Shown here in pieces: positions 19,718-28,718 of a stretch of DNA of 54,890 nucleotides. The stretch lies in the NCBI RefSeq assembly GCF_000281045.1, contig NW_008246088.1, forward strand, positions 451,724 to 506,613. The letters run 5' to 3'. The translations under genes were made by a program, and so were the position numbers. Origin of the DNA: Saprolegnia diclina VS20. Its lineage: Eukaryota; Oomycota; Saprolegniomycetes; Saprolegniales; Saprolegniaceae. Position 1 is the stretch's first letter, and each line of letters starts with the position of its first letter. Below the pieces are notes generated by a model. It saw nothing but the letters and a program-made list of their open reading frames with translations. It was not told the DNA's origin and made no database searches.

Positions 19718-21216
19718 ATGGCGACAAGCGACGCATGGACCAAGTGGGCTTTTCTGGCGCTGGCAGTCATCACGCTGGTGCACTTGCTGCTCGAGGCGAG
19801 GGGCGTATCATGGACTGCGCAGACAGTCCACGCGACCTACGTCCGATCGGGCGTTGCGCCCCACGGAATCCTTGCCGCCGCCGACATTGACGCGCTCCAC
19901 GCCGCGCACGACGCCGAGCTCTTGCGTTTGATCGAGTTGAACGTTTATTGCCGCAAAGAAGACGACGTGCTCATTCCATGGCACGCGCGCAGTGCGCGCG
20001 ACTTACTTCGGCGCGACAGTCCGCACAGCGCGATCTTGGCCGAGCTGCGCAAGTGCCCTGCGGTCGATATTTACCTCAACACGGGGGTCCGAGACCACGG
20101 GTATTGCGAAGACGCCATGGTGTACACGCTGCATCTGCAGTCGCGCGCGATTCCGAAATGGGTCCTTGAAACCACGTTCATCGATGAGAACGGTGCAGGA
20201 TCCACGTACTTTGAGCTCTGCCCGCGCTCGGCAATTCTCTTTATGAACCACTATTGGGAAGGCGTCCATGAGATGCCGTTCTTTCCGTCGACCAAGAAGA
20301 TCGTGCTCATGCCCAACGTCGAGATGGGCGAGTTGACGCCGGCGCACTACCACCGTGTTGACATTGTCTTGGCCAAGTCGCGCGACGCGTTCAACCGCAT
20401 CTGGGCGTGGTGCGCAATATATTCTTTGTCTCGCACAAGGTGCGATCTATGGTTCTGTAGGTACAACCAAGACAACAACAACCCGCGCGGCGCCAAGGTG
20501 CTCTATACCCAGCACACGACGAGCGACGCGACGGTCTTGATGCGCAACGCGACCACGCACATGACGCCCAAGGACTTTGGGCAGCTCAGCGTCGTCCACG
20601 CCAACGGCAAGAGCCCGTTCAAGAACGCGGGGCGAATGCTCAACTGCTGGAAAGACCACCCCGAGTTCCCGGTGCTGCATCAGTACTCGAGCGACGATTG
20701 GTCCAACGGCACGTTCAACGACCTTTGGCACGGCAGCCCGCCGCCGAACGTCGACTTTCACTTTGGACAATATGTCTCGTCGATGGGGTTTGCAAGCATT
20801 CTGCACGACGCGACCATCATTGTGTGCCCCAGCGCGATGGAAGGGTACGTCGCATCGCCTACAATGCATTCCGAGTTCATGGCGTGTATAGATTCGGCCA
20901 TTACATCAACCAAGCACGAGCGGCCGGCGCCCTCGTCGTGACCACCGATGCGCCGCCCATGGACGAGTTCGTCGACGACGACTCGGGTGTCCTTATCCAC
21001 GGCATCACGCCGTGGGCAGACAAGGCCACGATGGGCCAAAACATCGTCTTTGAGGTGCCGATTCGCGCCATTTGCGAAGCCATTGAAGACATTATGGCCA
21101 TGGATCCCCGCGAGCGGGCGCGCCGGGCTGGCAACGGTGTTCGCCGGTACTTCAAGCAGCTTCAGTTTTTTAAACAGAGTATGCAGACGCTTCAGGCCAT
21201 GGTGCAACTAAACTAA
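19718..21216 (+). CDS. Type II membrane glycosyltransferase (GT4/GT-B-like), 3 exons, 466 aa
   Basis: Exons 19718-20409, 20461-20844 and 20892-21216 join in frame. Residues ~8-28 are a signal anchor (TKWAFLALAVITLVHLLLEA), so the catalytic part faces the Golgi/ER lumen. The luminal part contains DIYLNTGVRDHGYCEDAMVY, KKIVLMPNVEMGELTP, VLYTQHTTSD and HFGQYVSSMGFASILHDA. Across the last splice junction it reads PSAMEGFGHYINQARAAGA followed by LVVTTDAPPMDEFV, which resembles the nucleotide-sugar-binding C-terminal motif of GT4-type transferases (acidic residue before GFG, then a TTD loop). Acceptor and sugar are unknown. Intron 1 (51 nt) is a multiple of three without an in-frame stop, so retention would add 17 residues. 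It sits between SLC1 copies 2 and 3 on the same strand. Confidence 0.78.
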
Positions 21217-22658
21217 TACTAGTAGAATAGAATATCTTTACAGTCTGTCTGCCCCAAACACCATATTTCCTGCAGCGTCGTCAAAGCCCCTTTCCCATGA
21301 AGTTGTTGGCTGCCCATAGTATCAACCGGTCGTGGAAGTTGACTCGCAACCACATCAGCGTAGGACCCTCCAGTTATGCCGTCTACAGGTTCAATGCAAC
21401 CAAGACAAGGTGTCTACAGTATATATCTTTGGCGGTCGGGAGAGTTGATGTCGCTGCACGGAGCGACGTATTCCAGCTGGAAACGATCCCGCGTTGCAAC
21501 GAGTGGATGGCAGCGCCCGCGGTGTAGAGGTACGCGTCGCCACTGCGTTGGGATTGTCATGGTTGCCGCGTTACGCAACGCCACGATCCGCTGGCCTATG
21601 GACTTGTTGTCCGTACTATTCTTTCGAGCACTGCGGGTGTCTGTCACATGATGATGCCTTTCTTACTGGGAAGATTACGGCGAATTGGCTCGGCAAGCGT
21701 ATAGACATCAAGTCGACCCTTGAGACCGCCTGTTGGTGAGCAGTGTGCTCCATATAATGTTTTTGTACTCGACACGTGCAATGCCTCAGTGCAAAGAACG
21801 AAGTCGTCATGGCTTCATGCGTGTCGTCCGACAGAATGGATGCACCTGCCAAACCCTGCGCAGTGACACACGCCTGTGACGACAAGTGATGCTCCCTTGT
21901 TGCGATATCTCATTAATGTTTATAGGGAATTGTGCTGAATTGACGTGTTCAAAGCACGCCTACTTCCATCATTGTGAGTAAGAAGCTATAGAGTTGAGGG
22001 ACCTGCCACAGTCTGAGGTGACAACCATGGGTGACACCTGGTGCTGTTGCACTCTCCTCCACTCTCATGACCAAGACTCTCTCGGCAATCAATGGTATCC
22101 CTCCGTTTCCCTCAGCTCGAGACCTCCAAGAAGAATCAAGCGAAGACGGATGCATCGTGCAGCTTGAAAAGCGAGGGCTTCCTCGACCAAAGCGACATGA
22201 GATCAGAGATTAGAGAAAGTCTTCATGACGCCTGGTTGGCCAAAATGAAGAAGGACAAGAGACGGCTACCGGTAGCGGCACTTCAACTGACCCAGTGCAT
22301 GCATTCTGCAAGTCACGGATGCCGGTTGAGGAACCCACTGACCGTGCCTCTCTCCTGCGACTCTCATATCCGCGCCACTGTTGCACTTGCCATTCAACGC
22401 ACGGCAAAGTAGCCGCAATAGCTCACAGCAGCACGTCCAACAGCACTGGTCGAGCGCCTCTACACACCAAATCACAATTTCCTCTCAACACGTTCAATTG
22501 GGTATCTTGTGTGTGACAGCATCGCCCATGCAAGTACACTCCCATCTTCCTACTACACTCTCCTCTCTCGCATTTGCCGTTGTATGCGATGGCGACTGGT
22601 AGAGATGACGCCGGGTGCGACCGCCAGATGGAGAACGAGCCACCGTCTTGTTTCATTA
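21217..22658. other. Intergenic region between glycosyltransferase and SLC1 copy 3
   Basis: About 1.4 kb with only short frames and no recognisable domain, splice chain or repeat family. Some short CACTCTC/CTCTC-rich patches recur near 22060 and 22340. I see no decayed SLC1 copy in it. Confidence 0.45.
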
Positions 22659-22676
22659 GGTTCACTTTTGCATTTC
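22659..22676 (+). promoter_or_regulatory. Oomycete-type Inr + FPR core promoter of SLC1 copy 3
   Basis: GGTTCACTTTTGCATTTC lies 33 nt before the ATG at 22692 and fits Inr (TCACTTT) plus FPR (CATTT). It aligns with the block before copy 2. Further upstream both copies also share CCAGATGGAGARCGA (17012 and 22624). Confidence 0.7.
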
Positions 22677-22691
22677 GCAGCCGACGCGTCC

Positions 22692-24920
22692 ATGTCGAGC
22701 AACTCGTCGCAGCCCCACACGCGACCGCCCGTCTACCGCGGCGAGATCCGCACCGACTTTCGGCGTGGCGCCACCGCGTCGCCGCTCGCCCCCGAAGTCC
22801 GCACCGACTTTCGCGCGTCGGCGCGTCCCCAGGCGACGCCGCCCCACGAGGCGCGCACTGATTTTCGGCGCACAGCCACGGCGTCGCCCGGTGTGAGCAG
22901 CCACGGACGCGCATCGCCGGCGTCCACGAACGGCGGTCGCCACCCGTCGAGCGCCGACTCGATCTCGTCCGGGCACTCGAACGAGCCGCACATGCGCAGC
23001 ATCCACAGCAACCCGCACCACCCGCCGGCGACGATCCCAGACGTGCCGCACCTCGAAGGGGACGTGGCCATGCTCTCGAGTGAGAACGGCTTTGACGGCA
23101 AGCCCCATGAAGGCAACGACGAGTACTACGCGTACCTCTGGACGATCGAAGGCGCGCGCTACAAGAAGATTTACTTTGGCCTCCCCGGGCTCGTGATTGC
23201 GATCGTGCTCGGTGTCGTCCTGGCCTTTGGCGTCGACCAAGCGACGCGCCTCTCGAACCTCTCGCCGGACGCCATTGACGCCATGCCCATGGGCGACGTC
23301 CTCACTGAAATCGCATCGTACCAAGCCAACCTCGAGACGAAAAACATGTGGAACGACTGGATCAAGCTGCCGGGCGACATGCTCATCCGCGCGCTCTCAT
23401 GCCTCGTCGTGCCGCTTATCTTTGTCAACGTGACGGTCGGGATCGCCGACCTCTTCCGCCTCAGCAAGAGCAAGATGGTCGGGTCGCGCATGGTGTTCCT
23501 CTTCATCACGCTGTCGCTGCTCGCGGCCATCGAAGGGGTCCTCCTCGCTTCGCTTCTTCCTAAAAGCGTGTACCGCACCAAGTCGACGTCGCTCATGACC
23601 GGGAGTACGACCAACAACGGGTCCATTCCAATGACCATGGGGTGCCCGTTGAGCCCATCGACCAACCTCACGGGCTTTGTCGGTGTCACGTCGAGCGGCG
23701 AGATGGCGTGTATGGCGCGGGAGACGACGCTCGCAATCAACGATACAAATGCCGTGTACCAGCAAGCGTCGAGTGTGAACGCGACGACGCAAGGCCCGGA
23801 GCAAGTCTTCTTTACGCTCATGAACGAACTCGTGACCGACAACCTAGTCGGCGCGTTTGTTCAAGACTCGGCGCTCGTGAGTGTCGTGGTGTTTGCGATG
23901 CCGCTCGGGGTCGTCCTTGCGAAAATCTCGCACTCGAACCACGCGATTTTGGATCTTTTCCGGCAGCTCAACTCGATCTTCCTCATCATGATTGGGTGGG
24001 TCATCAACTTTGTGCCGATCGCAGTCCTCTTCCTCGTCGCGTCGTCGTTCGTGCTGCCCGAAGACCCCACGTACACGAACCCATTGCCCAAAGTGCAAAC
24101 CTTCTCGAAAGCCGCGGCAAACGCGACCGCCGACACAATTCTGTCGCCGGCCGAGGCCGCGCTGACGCTCGCGTACCGCCAGGCGCTCCACCTCATCATC
24201 GTGCGTCAAAACTCATTCTTTGGCAACTTTTCGGCCGCGGCGCAAGCCATTGGCGCGCTCACCGCCATCTTTGCTGCTGGCGCGTTGCTGCACTGCTATC
24301 TTGTGCTGCCAGTCATCGGCTTTCTCACGACGCGCCGGAGCTTTTACGCCTACGTGTTTCAAATCAAGAAGGCGCTCCACTTTGGCTTTGCCTCGTCGGC
24401 GTCGCTCGCGGCGTTGCCGATGCTCATCCAGGCCATCGATGCCACCCGGACAGTCTCGCAGCAGCTCGTGCGCTTTGTGACACCGGTCGCCACCGGTATT
24501 CACATGGACGGCGCGGCCTTCTACCTTGCGGCGTGCACGGTGTTTTTGATGAAGTCGCAAATGGCCAGCGACGACGTTGGCGCCGACGCGTTTGGGCTCG
24601 GTATCGGCAAGGTCATTCTGATCGTCTTTGCTTCCGTGATTACGTCGTGGAACGTCTCGCCGATCCCGCACGGCGGCCTCATTTGGGTCACGGCGGTGTG
24701 GAACTCGGTTGTGAGCGACGTGGCGCCGGCCAACTTCGTGTGGATCGTCGCCATGGACGTGCTTTTGGACCGGTTTGCGACGTACATGAACATCATGGGC
24801 AATGCCGTCGTGACGCGCATCATTGCCGAGCAAATCGACGAGACGTACGTCGACGAACAAGACCGTCTCGACTCGATCGACGACGCGACGCCGCCGATTG
24901 CGATCCCGACGCGGTCGTAA
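22692..24920 (+). CDS. SLC1-family transporter, copy 3, 742 aa, with three RTDFR motifs
   Basis: The largest of the three intronless paralogs. ATG 22692 follows the core promoter; the frame continues upstream to 22509 but that part is leader. The ~170-residue N-tail carries three RTDFR motifs (residues 20-24, 37-41, 55-59), spaced 17-18 residues, then a Ser/His/Pro-rich linker and the shared DEYYAYLWTIEGARYKKIYFG block. SLC1 landmarks are RALSCLVVPLIFVNVTVGIA, SSASLAALPM, IHMDGAAF, SPIPHGGL and LLDRFATYMNIMGN. As in copy 2, the TM8 arginine is Ala696 and the terminal aspartate Asn704, while Asp693, Thr697 and Asn700 remain. Loop sequons (NAT, NLT) suggest an extracellular glycosylated loop. 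The C-terminus has the same RIIAEQIDETYVDEQDR as copy 2, so copies 2 and 3 are the closer pair. Confidence 0.88.
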   Translation: MSSNSSQPHTRPPVYRGEIRTDFRRGATASPLAPEVRTDFRASARPQATPPHEARTDFRRTATASPGVSSHGRASPASTNGGRHPSSADSISSGHSNEPHMRSIHSNPHHPPATIPDVPHLEGDVAMLSSENGFDGKPHEGNDEYYAYLWTIEGARYKKIYFGLPGLVIAIVLGVVLAFGVDQATRLSNLSPDAIDAMPMGDVLTEIASYQANLETKNMWNDWIKLPGDMLIRALSCLVVPLIFVNVTVGIADLFRLSKSKMVGSRMVFLFITLSLLAAIEGVLLASLLPKSVYRTKSTSLMTGSTTNNGSIPMTMGCPLSPSTNLTGFVGVTSSGEMACMARETTLAINDTNAVYQQASSVNATTQGPEQVFFTLMNELVTDNLVGAFVQDSALVSVVVFAMPLGVVLAKISHSNHAILDLFRQLNSIFLIMIGWVINFVPIAVLFLVASSFVLPEDPTYTNPLPKVQTFSKAAANATADTILSPAEAALTLAYRQALHLIIVRQNSFFGNFSAAAQAIGALTAIFAAGALLHCYLVLPVIGFLTTRRSFYAYVFQIKKALHFGFASSASLAALPMLIQAIDATRTVSQQLVRFVTPVATGIHMDGAAFYLAACTVFLMKSQMASDDVGADAFGLGIGKVILIVFASVITSWNVSPIPHGGLIWVTAVWNSVVSDVAPANFVWIVAMDVLLDRFATYMNIMGNAVVTRIIAEQIDETYVDEQDRLDSIDDATPPIAIPTRS

Positions 24921-25393
24921 TGTCCTGTACTACTAAAAGACAATTATAACCACAGTACCCAAAACCTCGTCGGATTACACGGAGGTATTAAGACTGTACG
25001 ACTACAACTTATACACCATCAACACGTTTCACTTTGTGTTGTTACTACTGTTCGGCATGTGCCATGTTTAAAATGAGATAGTCTGGAGATGTGGCCGACC
25101 GGCGGCGCATCCATGTCCCCAATACTAGTATCACGGCTGGTCAAGGCGAGTGTCAAGGCGGCAACGGCAGCGTATCGCTTGAAGATGATACACAGCAAAG
25201 AGAATGCCAAGACGCCTCGGAGCGCAAGAGTTGCTGCTTGGAAGAAGCCCTCCGCCCGAGGACGATGAGTGAGCCATTGGTGGCAACTGCCGAATCCAAC
25301 TCACGAATCGACGAGAAGTCCGAAAGTAAGCCTAATTAGGACAAGAGCCCACGTTGAAAGCTGGGGCCAGTTATTTTTACCGCTGCTGCAAGC
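24921..25393. other. Intergenic region
   Basis: About 470 bp between SLC1 copy 3 and the LYRM7-like gene. Only short frames without recognisable content. A CGTTTCACTTTGTGTTG block near 25024 resembles an Inr but is 370 bp from the next ATG. Confidence 0.4.
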
Positions 25394-25765
25394 ATGAGCC
25401 TCCGCAGTCAGGCCCTGTGGGGCTACCGCCGCCTTGTCCGCGCGAGCGAGAGGGCCTTCGTCGGCGACGTCTACGCCATCACGGAGGCGCGCAAGGCCAT
25501 CCGCGCCAACTTTGTCGAGAACCGCGCCGAGACCGACACCGAGACGATCCAGGCCATGGTCAAGGGCATCACCGAGGCCGAAGATATGCTGCTCTTCAAC
25601 ATTGTACAGGGCAAGAAGAACGAGTCGGGCTCGTTCGCTGTCAAGCTCACGGACCCGCAGAAGAGCAAGATGCGCAAGGACGAAGAGATCACGGCTGTGA
25701 CGCCGACGACGGTCAAGACGCCCGAAATCACGCGGTCCTGCGCGACGGGCGACTGCCCTGCATAA
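25394..25765 (+). CDS. LYRM7: LYR-motif mitochondrial complex III assembly factor (LYRM7/MZM1-like), 123 aa
   Basis: An intronless 123-codon frame. The N-terminal ~85 residues have the complex1_LYR layout: ALWGYRRLVRASERAF (the LYR-type triplet is YRR here), then DVYAITEARKAIRANFVENR and a third helix ending MLLFNIVQGKKNESG. The run ARKAIRANFVENRAETD and NIVQG correspond to positions conserved in animal LYRM7 and yeast Mzm1, chaperones that hold the Rieske iron-sulfur subunit in the mitochondrial matrix before insertion into complex III. Length is close to the family (about 104-123). The C-terminal tail (KMRKDEEITAVTPTTVKTPE, ending SCATGDCPA) is unlike the family and contains two cysteines. 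The N-terminus is suitably basic for matrix import. An alternative is another small LYRM protein; LYRM7 is the best fit by eye. Confidence 0.75.
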   Translation: MSLRSQALWGYRRLVRASERAFVGDVYAITEARKAIRANFVENRAETDTETIQAMVKGITEAEDMLLFNIVQGKKNESGSFAVKLTDPQKSKMRKDEEITAVTPTTVKTPEITRSCATGDCPA

Positions 25766-26184
25766 GCACGCCTGTACAACCCATAATAGATGTGAGAACA
25801 CGTACGAAGAGCGCCTTTGCACGGCCATTGTGTCTACGCGTCTCAGTCATAGTCTCGTGCAACGAAGCCAACTCACGGAGCCTGGCTGGCACGACACGGT
25901 GCTTCCAACGAACCTGTGTCAAGCCACCTGATAACAACGACGCGTGGGACAATCACGTCCACGGCGCCGGCAACTCAGACGAGCCGTGCGCCTCGGTCTT
26001 CGGCAGACTACCACCCGCCGTATGCGGCGACGTTGATCTCTACGATGCAGCTCGGTATGCAGCGATAAGCAATCAGTTCTTAGAGACAAAATATCGCGCG
26101 GTCAATTAACTTCACGTGGGCGACAAATAGTTTACAAAAATGGGCGCCAACGGCCAAGCGTCGGGCATAAAATAGAGGCCACAT
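25766..26184. other. Intergenic region between convergent genes
   Basis: About 420 bp between the stops of the LYRM7-like gene and the small secreted protein. No supported gene; the + frame that crosses it is a shadow of the LYRM7-like gene in another frame. Confidence 0.4.
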
Positions 26185-26412
26185 TTAGTTGGCGGCGAGG
26201 GCGCGGCCATAGTAGGCGTTGAGGAGGTACCGGCCCGTGAGCATGTCGACGACGGTCTGGAAGGTCGACTTGCGGTCGGCCACTTCGTCCTCATCGTCGC
26301 TCTTCTTCTTCTTCGAGGAGAAGTCGTCGTCCGACTCGAGCGCGGCCTGCGAGAGCCCAATGCACGCGATGAGGATCGAGACGAGGAGCAGGATGTAGCG
26401 CAGCGGACACAT
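26185..26412 (-). CDS. Small secreted acidic/lysine-rich protein, 75 aa
   Basis: ATG at 26412 follows an Inr-like promoter by ~10 nt and opens a clear signal peptide (MCPLRYILLLVSILIACIGL, probable cleavage after SQA). The mature part is ~50 residues: an acidic stretch, a KKKK patch, DDEDE, then a conserved-looking C-terminus VVDMLTGRYLLNAYYGRALA. A longer frame to 26427 begins with TTG, not ATG. No cysteines are in the mature part and there is no RxLR or CHxC motif, so it is not a classical cytoplasmic effector. The KK-rich segment might be a processing site releasing the C-terminal peptide, which is inference. Gene is supported by start context and signal peptide only. Confidence 0.6.
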   Translation of the reverse strand: MCPLRYILLLVSILIACIGLSQAALESDDDFSSKKKKSDDEDEVADRKSTFQTVVDMLTGRYLLNAYYGRALAAN

Positions 26413-26417
26413 GAGAG

Positions 26418-26434
26418 CAAAAGGCAAAGTGAAC
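26418..26434 (-). promoter_or_regulatory. Inr-like core promoter of the small secreted protein gene
   Basis: On the - strand GTTCACTTTGCCTTTTG matches the TCACTTT initiator with a T-rich block after it, ending 5 nt before the ATG at 26412. This supports the start choice; the very short leader is a caveat. Confidence 0.5.
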
Positions 26435-27273
26435 GATCTTTTCGTAGTGCCAACGTCGTACGATTTAATATCGCAGGCTGTAAGAGCACTGGATGTTTGT
26501 ATGCAAGCGAGTAAAATAAAGATGTTTGAATTTTGAAAAATAGAGATATTTGTATGGGCTCTGGACTTTGGACACGATGGACAAGCATTTTATTTTATTA
26601 CTACGAACGAATGCGAAGCCGCACTAATGCAGTTCGAACCAGACCCAATCAGATGGGCGCGTACGCAGAACGCGCTGCGATTGGCTGCAAGATGATTTCG
26701 AACGGCCAATACAATGCGAGAATGCACCGGAACGAACCGAGGAAGACAGCCGGAGAAGCGCCATTTTCGCTGGATGCATTGCGATGGGGAAGAGTCGGGC
26801 CAGTTGCAGGCAAGGGCGCCAACCGACCGACCGAGATGGAGCGGGTTTCAAATGCAGCTACAGCGGCTTTGAAGTATATTACGACTAGTAGTATCCGTAC
26901 TACGACTAGTGCTGGAGTAGCGAAAGGGAGTGTAGAAGAAGGCGATGCAATGTGAAATTGTTCAAAATGGAATTCTTGAAGTGGACTAAACTTCCACCGA
27001 CGTCGTCGGTCGTCGCACTCATCCTCGACATCGCAACTTTTTGCCGGCAATGAGCGAAACGGCATGTCGTTATCGTCACACCAAGCCACGACAGTGCATC
27101 GTAGCTCATCCTCCATCTTTGAATCGCCAGAGATGACGCCAGCAACACGAGGCCTCCGCCTGGTGCGGCTGGCTCGACGAGCTGCCTCCGCATTCTTCGT
27201 TCGTCCCTGGATCTTGGCTTCGATAACACACACAAGGGTGTATATCGATACACCAATGCAATTTTGTAGTAGA
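26435..27273. other. Intergenic region
   Basis: About 840 bp. A 140-codon + frame (26533-26955) and a 116-codon - frame (26906-27256) overlap here. Neither shows a domain, signal peptide or splice continuity that I can support. The long - frame reaching 26649 from 27863 is intron read-through of the exonuclease gene. Confidence 0.4.
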
Positions 27274-28544
27274 TTACAGTGAGCTATTGACAACGCGCAC
27301 GGCGTCTTTGCCGAGCAGCGGCTCGAGCACGTCAAAATTGGTCGCAACGTGGAGGTCACTAAGCGCAATCGGCAGCACCAAGTCGTTCTCGAGCTTGGTA
27401 TTGCGGTACGACGTCCGGAGGAGCTCATCTGCGCTTGCGAGTCGCTGGCGCAGAGTCTCGTCGTCCACCTACGACGCGACCTTGGTGCTGATAGGCAGTC
27501 AATAAAGCATACCAATACATTTTCAAGGTTGTCCAGCAGCGGAAGGAGACCACCCGAGGCTTCGAGAAGGTCGACGGCTTGGCGTCTATTGAGGCCGCCA
27601 GGAAGACCGGGCGTCTTGCCCCATCGGTCGCCGCAGAGCGCACGAATATCGGGCTGCAAGAAGGGCTTGCCGCCGTGGAGCATGGCACGGACGTCCTTCT
27701 CCCGCAGCACTTGGTTGCGCGAAGGCTTGAGGACCGTCACGGTCGAGCTTTGCACGAGCTGGAGAAAGTCATTGTCGTTTGATACAATCACTGCGTTGTA
27801 GCCTTGGTCCACGCAAGCCTTGGCGTATGACGCAATGAGGTCGTCGGCCTCGACGCCGGGCACACGGGCGATCGGAAGGTTGAGCGCTCGCAGTGCCGCC
27901 GTCTAGGTACATGAGTAAGCAAAATGAATAGCGCCAGATCTCTTGACTGTACCGTGAGCTTGAACTGCGGCCGAAGGCGAGGCTCCATGGGCTTGCGCTC
28001 CGACTTGTACGCTGGGTTTTCCTTCTTTCGGTCCGTGACCTTGCTCGTATCGAAGAAAACGACGATGCCGTCCGGCTGCTGCGTGAGAACGAGGTGGCGG
28101 AGTCGCTGGAGGAAACGCACCGTCGCGCCAACGTATGCGTCGTTGCTACCGAGAAATTGTGCGTTAGCCGCAAGTTGAAGTCGGACGTAGTACTGCATCA
28201 TCGGACACGTTGGGTCAAACACAAAGTACTGGAGGTTGTTGCCATCGACCAAGCAGACGGTCTTGGCGTTGCGGCGGCCTGTCGACAGGACGACACGTTT
28301 GCTCGGCTCGGTGGGCGCTGGAAGCTACACAGAGAGCGCACATGAGGCAGGCGAGCGCGTCGGTTGGACGTACCGAGGTTGGTGGCTGCCACCAGCTGCG
28401 GAGGCGGGCAAACAGGTCTGTAAGCACCGAGAACTCGCGCGCTGGCGCCTGGAACCGCTGGGCGCGCATGGCTGGTCGCAGCGGAGCATGACGGCCGGCC
28501 CGCGTCAGCGGCAACGCCCGGCGACGAAGTGTAGCGAGCATCAT
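27274..28544 (-). CDS. Organelle-targeted 5'-3' exonuclease (Pol I N-terminal / T5 FEN-like), 4 exons, 373 aa
   Basis: Exons 28374-28544, 27953-28324, 27519-27902 and 27274-27468 join in phase 0. The first ~45 residues are Arg/Ala/Leu-rich with almost no acids (MMLATLRRRALPLTRAGRHA), a good mitochondrial presequence. The body has the PIN-like 5'-3' exonuclease layout: VCLVDGNNLQYFVFD (first metal-binding Asp), GIVVFFDTSK, YKSERKPM (helical arch), VPGVEADDLIASYA, AVIVSNDNDFLQLV, and GDRWGKTPGLPGGLNRRQA (helix-hairpin-helix). Bacterial enzymes have GDxSDNxPGVPG there; here the second metal-binding aspartate position reads Gly. The enzyme would remove RNA primers or 5' flaps from organellar DNA. 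A 5'-3' exonuclease without polymerase domains is known in several eukaryotes and phages. Mitochondrial targeting is predicted, not shown. Divergent from the gene at 28719. Confidence 0.8.
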
Positions 28545-28718
28545 CTTGGTGTGATTGATTGGTGTTGTGCACGAATCTTCGTCGAAGTACTGTGTGCGAT
28601 TTTATTGGCTATCGAAGTACGGGAAACTTCGGATATACGTGGCGGCACCAGCAGCAACTGCGCGTCTTCCCGAAACAACAGAAACGATCCAAGCGCCGAA
28701 GCGTCGTGTATAGCTACA

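Noticed and set aside
22509-22691. Upstream extension of SLC1 copy 3 (and 16877-17101 for copy 2)
   Set aside because: These precede or contain the core promoter and have no similarity between copies beyond the promoter block.
26649-27863. 404-codon - strand frame beginning inside the exonuclease
   Set aside because: It reads through intron 3; the spliced model ends at 27274 with a better C-terminus.
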